Source of the DNA: a virus
Reading direction: 5' to 3' (one strand)
IMG/VR virus record: IMGVR_UViG_3300025137_000142
Location: 1 to 33,634 of that record
Length of the DNA: 33,634 bases
How positions within the stretch are numbered: position 1 is the stretch's first letter; the number at the start of each line of letters is the position of its first letter. A program made the position numbers and the translations under genes. This document shows, in pieces, positions 30,630 to 33,634 of the stretch. Below the pieces are notes generated by a model, which saw only the letters and a program-made list of their open reading frames with translations, did not search any database and was not told the origin of the DNA.

Positions 30630-30637
30630 TATTTATC
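30630..30637 (-). promoter_or_regulatory. Late promoter box for the 30624-28810 operon
   Basis: The minus strand reads GATAAATA, 5 nt (ATATT), ATG at 30624. It overlaps the TAA stop of the fibre gene (30633-30635). Confidence 0.5.
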
Positions 30638-33634
30638 TCTTAGATTGACGGACTTCAATAAACGGGGTGTTAATAGTTAATTCTGCAGATGACCCATCAA
30701 AAGGAGGATGGCAACCTTTACAGTATACGCAATCTACCCCTACATTTTCAGTTGTATAAAAACAAGTATATTCATTATATGTACGAGTGCCAAAATAAGT
30801 AAAAGTACCATTTCTGCTTATACCCATATTACAGCTTCCTTTATGGTATTTAACTATGGATTCTAAGGTTGTTTGGTAACAACAAAATCTAGTTAGATAA
30901 CTCTGAGTAATATATCCATCACAACCGGTATCAACAACGTTTGCAACACCTGATGTCCAAGAACCTTCACATAGATATTCTCTATACGGTCTTACTTGTA
31001 ATTTATAAGATATAGGCCCTATTGGCGGATTAGGATCTATATACTGATTATTTATACCTGATGGAAGTACAAATATATCCGTTGTAGTTAAATCAACCCT
31101 TATTAGTCTAGTAAGTAAACAAGTATACATTCTTCTAAAAGCACCGTAAGTTTTTACAGCACATGAAGCTATGGCACATGTTGTGCTACTATTATAGTTT
31201 ATAACAAAAGCACTGCTTGGACTATTATTATACTTAAAAGCATAGTCTCCATTATATGTAGATTGATCTCTAATATCAAATAAAATTGAACTATTACCGG
31301 TTTGATTAAGATATCCTGAATTTACAATAGTTGCACAACCAGCAGATGCTATATTACTTACTGCTATATCTTGCCAATCCCCCCTAGGATATGCATTGAA
31401 AGGGTCATCACTATAGCAATTAGTATAATTATAAGTTACACCTGTAGAAAATGATCCAGATGAAATTGCTTGTTCATTAATTTGTAAAGTATCTACTGAA
31501 AGATCTTTAATGCAAGCACCTTGTATTCTAACACAATTATTTTCTACAGTAAATGGTTGTATTTCAGGAGTTTCAGAATCTTGACCTGCTATAACAAATC
31601 TATCGGCAGTTACTACAAATGATGAATCACCTGATTGAACTAGACCACCTTCACTAACTTTAGCGTTAGCAATTAAATCAAATCCTGCAACATGACCTTG
31701 AGCATTTACTTTTAATCCATAAACTGAATTAATATCAGCTATCTTATTATTTGCTTCTGTTGTATTTGAAAGGGCTGTGTCAGCACAACTTCTAGCAGTA
31801 TTAGCAGTTTCTTCAGCTCCTTCTGCTTTTGTTACAGCATCTGCTGCAGCTGTAGTATTACTTGATATTATACTTGCTTGACCAGCTACTGTATTATTAA
31901 GTGTTTGGACAGTACTATTATCTGCTTTACCATCAGCAGTTACCTGTGCTTCAACTGCTTTTACACTAGTTGCAGCATTTAGCGCAAAATTTACTGCATT
32001 ACAAGCTTCTGCAGTGGTCGCGATTTGACCAGCTGAGTCAGCAGTACTTTGTGCAGCGGCTATAGCGCTATCTGCAGCAGTTTTATTAGAAGCTATACTA
32101 TCAGTTATAGTAGTTATAACATTACATGTCTGGCAAATACTACCATCTAAAAATCCTCCGAAACCACATTCAACAGCATTTAATCTAGATTCTAAACTAT
32201 TTACTGCACTTAATGCAACGTTTACTGTACCTGCTGAAACATTTGATAAAGTAGTTTTTAATGCAGCTACATCATTGCATACACTCGTAGCACTTAAACC
32301 TTGAATATTAACTGTATTTTTTAAAGTACAAATATCTACAATATCATTAACAGCACTTAAAGTATTTCTTAACCCAGTAAGTCCTTCGAAAACAGAAGAA
32401 CTTAAAGCTAATATCTGAGATTGCATACTTGTAATACCTTCTTTAGAACCTCCTACTGTACCAACGCCAGATAAGACGCCTCCTGTAATGTTGTTATATA
32501 AAGAACGTACTTCAGTTAATGTAGCTCTTTGAACTACTGCTCCGCTTAACCCATCACTAGCATTACCTATAGTTCCTATTAAGTTTGTAGAAACACCACT
32601 TAGATATAAAACGTTAGATTTACCATTACATATTTGATTAAAAGAACTTAAAGAATTAGCATTAACTCTTAATTGTAAATTATCAAAACATGTTACACTA
32701 GCTTTAGTTTCGATTGCAGGTAAAATCGCATTATTAATTATAGTACTTGATAAAGATTGAGCAAATGCACTTAATTGAGCAAATTGACCACTTAAGAAAT
32801 TATACGAAGTATTAAAAGAACCGGTAAACGAACTTAAATTATCAAAATATGAACTTAATAAAGTAAAGTTACTTGAAATTGCTAAATTTAATGAATTAGG
32901 ATTACCTGTAATACTATTAATTAAAGTGTCTAACGAACTTCTTAAATCACCAACTACTACTGTACCACATCCATCAATAGTATTAATTCTTGTATCAAGA
33001 CAATCTGTACAAGTTTGTAAAGTAGAATTAATTGATGCTTCTAATCCATTATCACCAAATATTGAAGCTGAAGTCGCATATTCTCCTCCCGTTAATTGCG
33101 TTTTCAATGAAAAGAAATCGCTACAAGACGCTCTTGCTTCAATTTCACTACTTAACCCTCCAGTATTAGAACTTACTGATACGACAACTGCCGATAAAGC
33201 ATTTAATCTACCGTATGTATAATCTATATCAGCAACTTCAGTATCGATACAAGATGATAAGAATGCAAAATCAGTTAAATTAGCTTTTGCAGTTATTGCG
33301 TTTAAAACTACCGAACCACCACCTAAAACAGCTCCATCTGAACCAGTTAAATTAGTTAAAAAGGTATTAGTAAGTCTGCTTATATCAGATTCTAATACAG
33401 TTTGTTTAGAATCCAAATTAGTTATTGAAGTATTATTAACAGTAGCAAATGTACTTAATTGTTCTAAATCATTTGCAAAAGCTCTATTATTAATCTGAAC
33501 AACTAAAGAAGTAAACGTTGGTGTTAAAGTATTAGTTTCTAAAGAGACTATTTCAGAGCATAACTGCGTGGTACGTGTCGAAGCAGTACCTGCTGTAGAT
33601 GAAACTGCTCTAACATCTGCTGCTATCAATTCAG
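30633..33634 (-). CDS. Cysteine-rich tail fibre with lambda J-like module, partial (5' end beyond window)
   Basis: Frame is open to the right edge, so the N-terminus is missing; about 1000 residues are visible and numbering here starts at the codon at 33629. Residues about 1-625 are a Ser/Ala/Thr/Asn-rich repetitive region with heptad-like LSAV and SLESRLNAV segments, suggesting a trimeric coiled-coil shaft. Residues about 628-725 (INSVYGLKVNAQGHVAGF, SSFVVTADRFVIAG, FTVENNCVRIQGACIKDLSV) follow the C-terminal module of lambda-type host-specificity protein J (DUF1983). The C-terminal about 270 residues are beta-rich and full of Cys, with CCY and CVYCKGC. About 31 Cys are present in all. Function: receptor binding or fibre, from composition and module. 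Confidence 0.75.
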   Translation of the reverse strand, partial: ELIAADVRAVSSTAGTASTRTTQLCSEIVSLETNTLTPTFTSLVVQINNRAFANDLEQLSTFATVNNTSITNLDSKQTVLESDISRLTNTFLTNLTGSDGAVLGGGSVVLNAITAKANLTDFAFLSSCIDTEVADIDYTYGRLNALSAVVVSVSSNTGGLSSEIEARASCSDFFSLKTQLTGGEYATSASIFGDNGLEASINSTLQTCTDCLDTRINTIDGCGTVVVGDLRSSLDTLINSITGNPNSLNLAISSNFTLLSSYFDNLSSFTGSFNTSYNFLSGQFAQLSAFAQSLSSTIINNAILPAIETKASVTCFDNLQLRVNANSLSSFNQICNGKSNVLYLSGVSTNLIGTIGNASDGLSGAVVQRATLTEVRSLYNNITGGVLSGVGTVGGSKEGITSMQSQILALSSSVFEGLTGLRNTLSAVNDIVDICTLKNTVNIQGLSATSVCNDVAALKTTLSNVSAGTVNVALSAVNSLESRLNAVECGFGGFLDGSICQTCNVITTITDSIASNKTAADSAIAAAQSTADSAGQIATTAEACNAVNFALNAATSVKAVEAQVTADGKADNSTVQTLNNTVAGQASIISSNTTAAADAVTKAEGAEETANTARSCADTALSNTTEANNKIADINSVYGLKVNAQGHVAGFDLIANAKVSEGGLVQSGDSSFVVTADRFVIAGQDSETPEIQPFTVENNCVRIQGACIKDLSVDTLQINEQAISSGSFSTGVTYNYTNCYSDDPFNAYPRGDWQDIAVSNIASAGCATIVNSGYLNQTGNSSILFDIRDQSTYNGDYAFKYNNSPSSAFVINYNSSTTCAIASCAVKTYGAFRRMYTCLLTRLIRVDLTTTDIFVLPSGINNQYIDPNPPIGPISYKLQVRPYREYLCEGSWTSGVANVVDTGCDGYITQSYLTRFCCYQTTLESIVKYHKGSCNMGISRNGTFTYFGTRTYNEYTCFYTTENVGVDCVYCKGCHPPFDGSSAELTINTPFIEVRQSKR

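Noticed and set aside
32926-33222. Plus-strand open frame opposite the fibre gene
   Set aside because: Shadow of a strongly coding minus-strand gene with no start signal.
30633-33634. Diversity-generating retroelement acting on the fibre C-terminus
   Set aside because: No reverse transcriptase and no template-like near-repeat with A-specific differences seen in the window; the variable region might be expected at the fibre end, but there is no support.
1-33634. tRNA genes, CRISPR arrays, insertion sequences, integrase or attachment sites
   Set aside because: I saw none: no cloverleaf-like G+C-rich segments in gaps, no regular short repeats with spacers, and no terminal inverted repeats or transposase motifs.

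Overview
This window is a continuous, gene-dense and very AT-rich piece of a contractile-tailed (myovirus) phage genome of the T4-like type, probably marine. The assignment rests on a T4-type large terminase (gp17), tail sheath (gp18), tail tube (gp19), tube-cap and tube-initiator proteins (gp48, gp54-like), baseplate proteins gp53, gp25 and gp6, a hub-like protein, a tape measure, a neck protein (gp14) and a clamp loader (gp44). Most structural genes also have a T4-style late promoter box ending in TAAATA. I see no tRNA, integrase, transposon, CRISPR array or homing endonuclease. The host cannot be named from this window.

Layout. 1-378 (minus) is a partial acidic protein. 401-1971 (plus) is a chain of small overlapping genes, including a membrane/zinc-ribbon protein. 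1968-4052 (minus) holds the neck protein, a small partner gene, a terminator and an acidic head-core-like protein. 4071-18088 (plus) is the main morphogenesis run: terminase, tube-like protein, sheath, small structural protein, tube, tube initiator, two baseplate-hub assembly candidates, tape measure, tube cap, gp53, hub and an unknown. 18085-18549 (minus) is a candidate small terminase. 18597-20103 (plus) is a nucleotide/replication cassette: dUTPase, a 35-residue basic protein and the clamp loader. 20100-20675 (minus) is another possible head-internal protein. 20723-28813 (plus) carries gp25, gp6 and four large tail/baseplate proteins, two with PKD-like segments. 28810-33634 (minus) is a fibre operon: a cysteine-rich fibre with a lambda J-like module, two small unknowns and an aminoglycoside-phosphotransferase-type kinase.

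The most interesting signal is regulatory. Nearly every late gene that begins a transcription unit has NNTAAATA exactly 5-7 nt before its start codon. Four non-structural or unknown genes instead have an AGGAA element, 5 nt, a TATAAT-like hexamer and 5-6 nt before their ATG. If these are promoters, both classes place the transcription start on or next to the ATG, so much of this phage would be expressed from leaderless mRNAs. Other points of interest are N-terminal peptides resembling T4 capsid-targeting sequences on four proteins, 4-nt overlaps of the stop codons at all four convergent junctions, a small-terminase candidate about 12 kb from the large subunit, and a complete kinase in the fibre operon. 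There is no stretch over 300 bases without a gene; the longest gap is about 65 bases.
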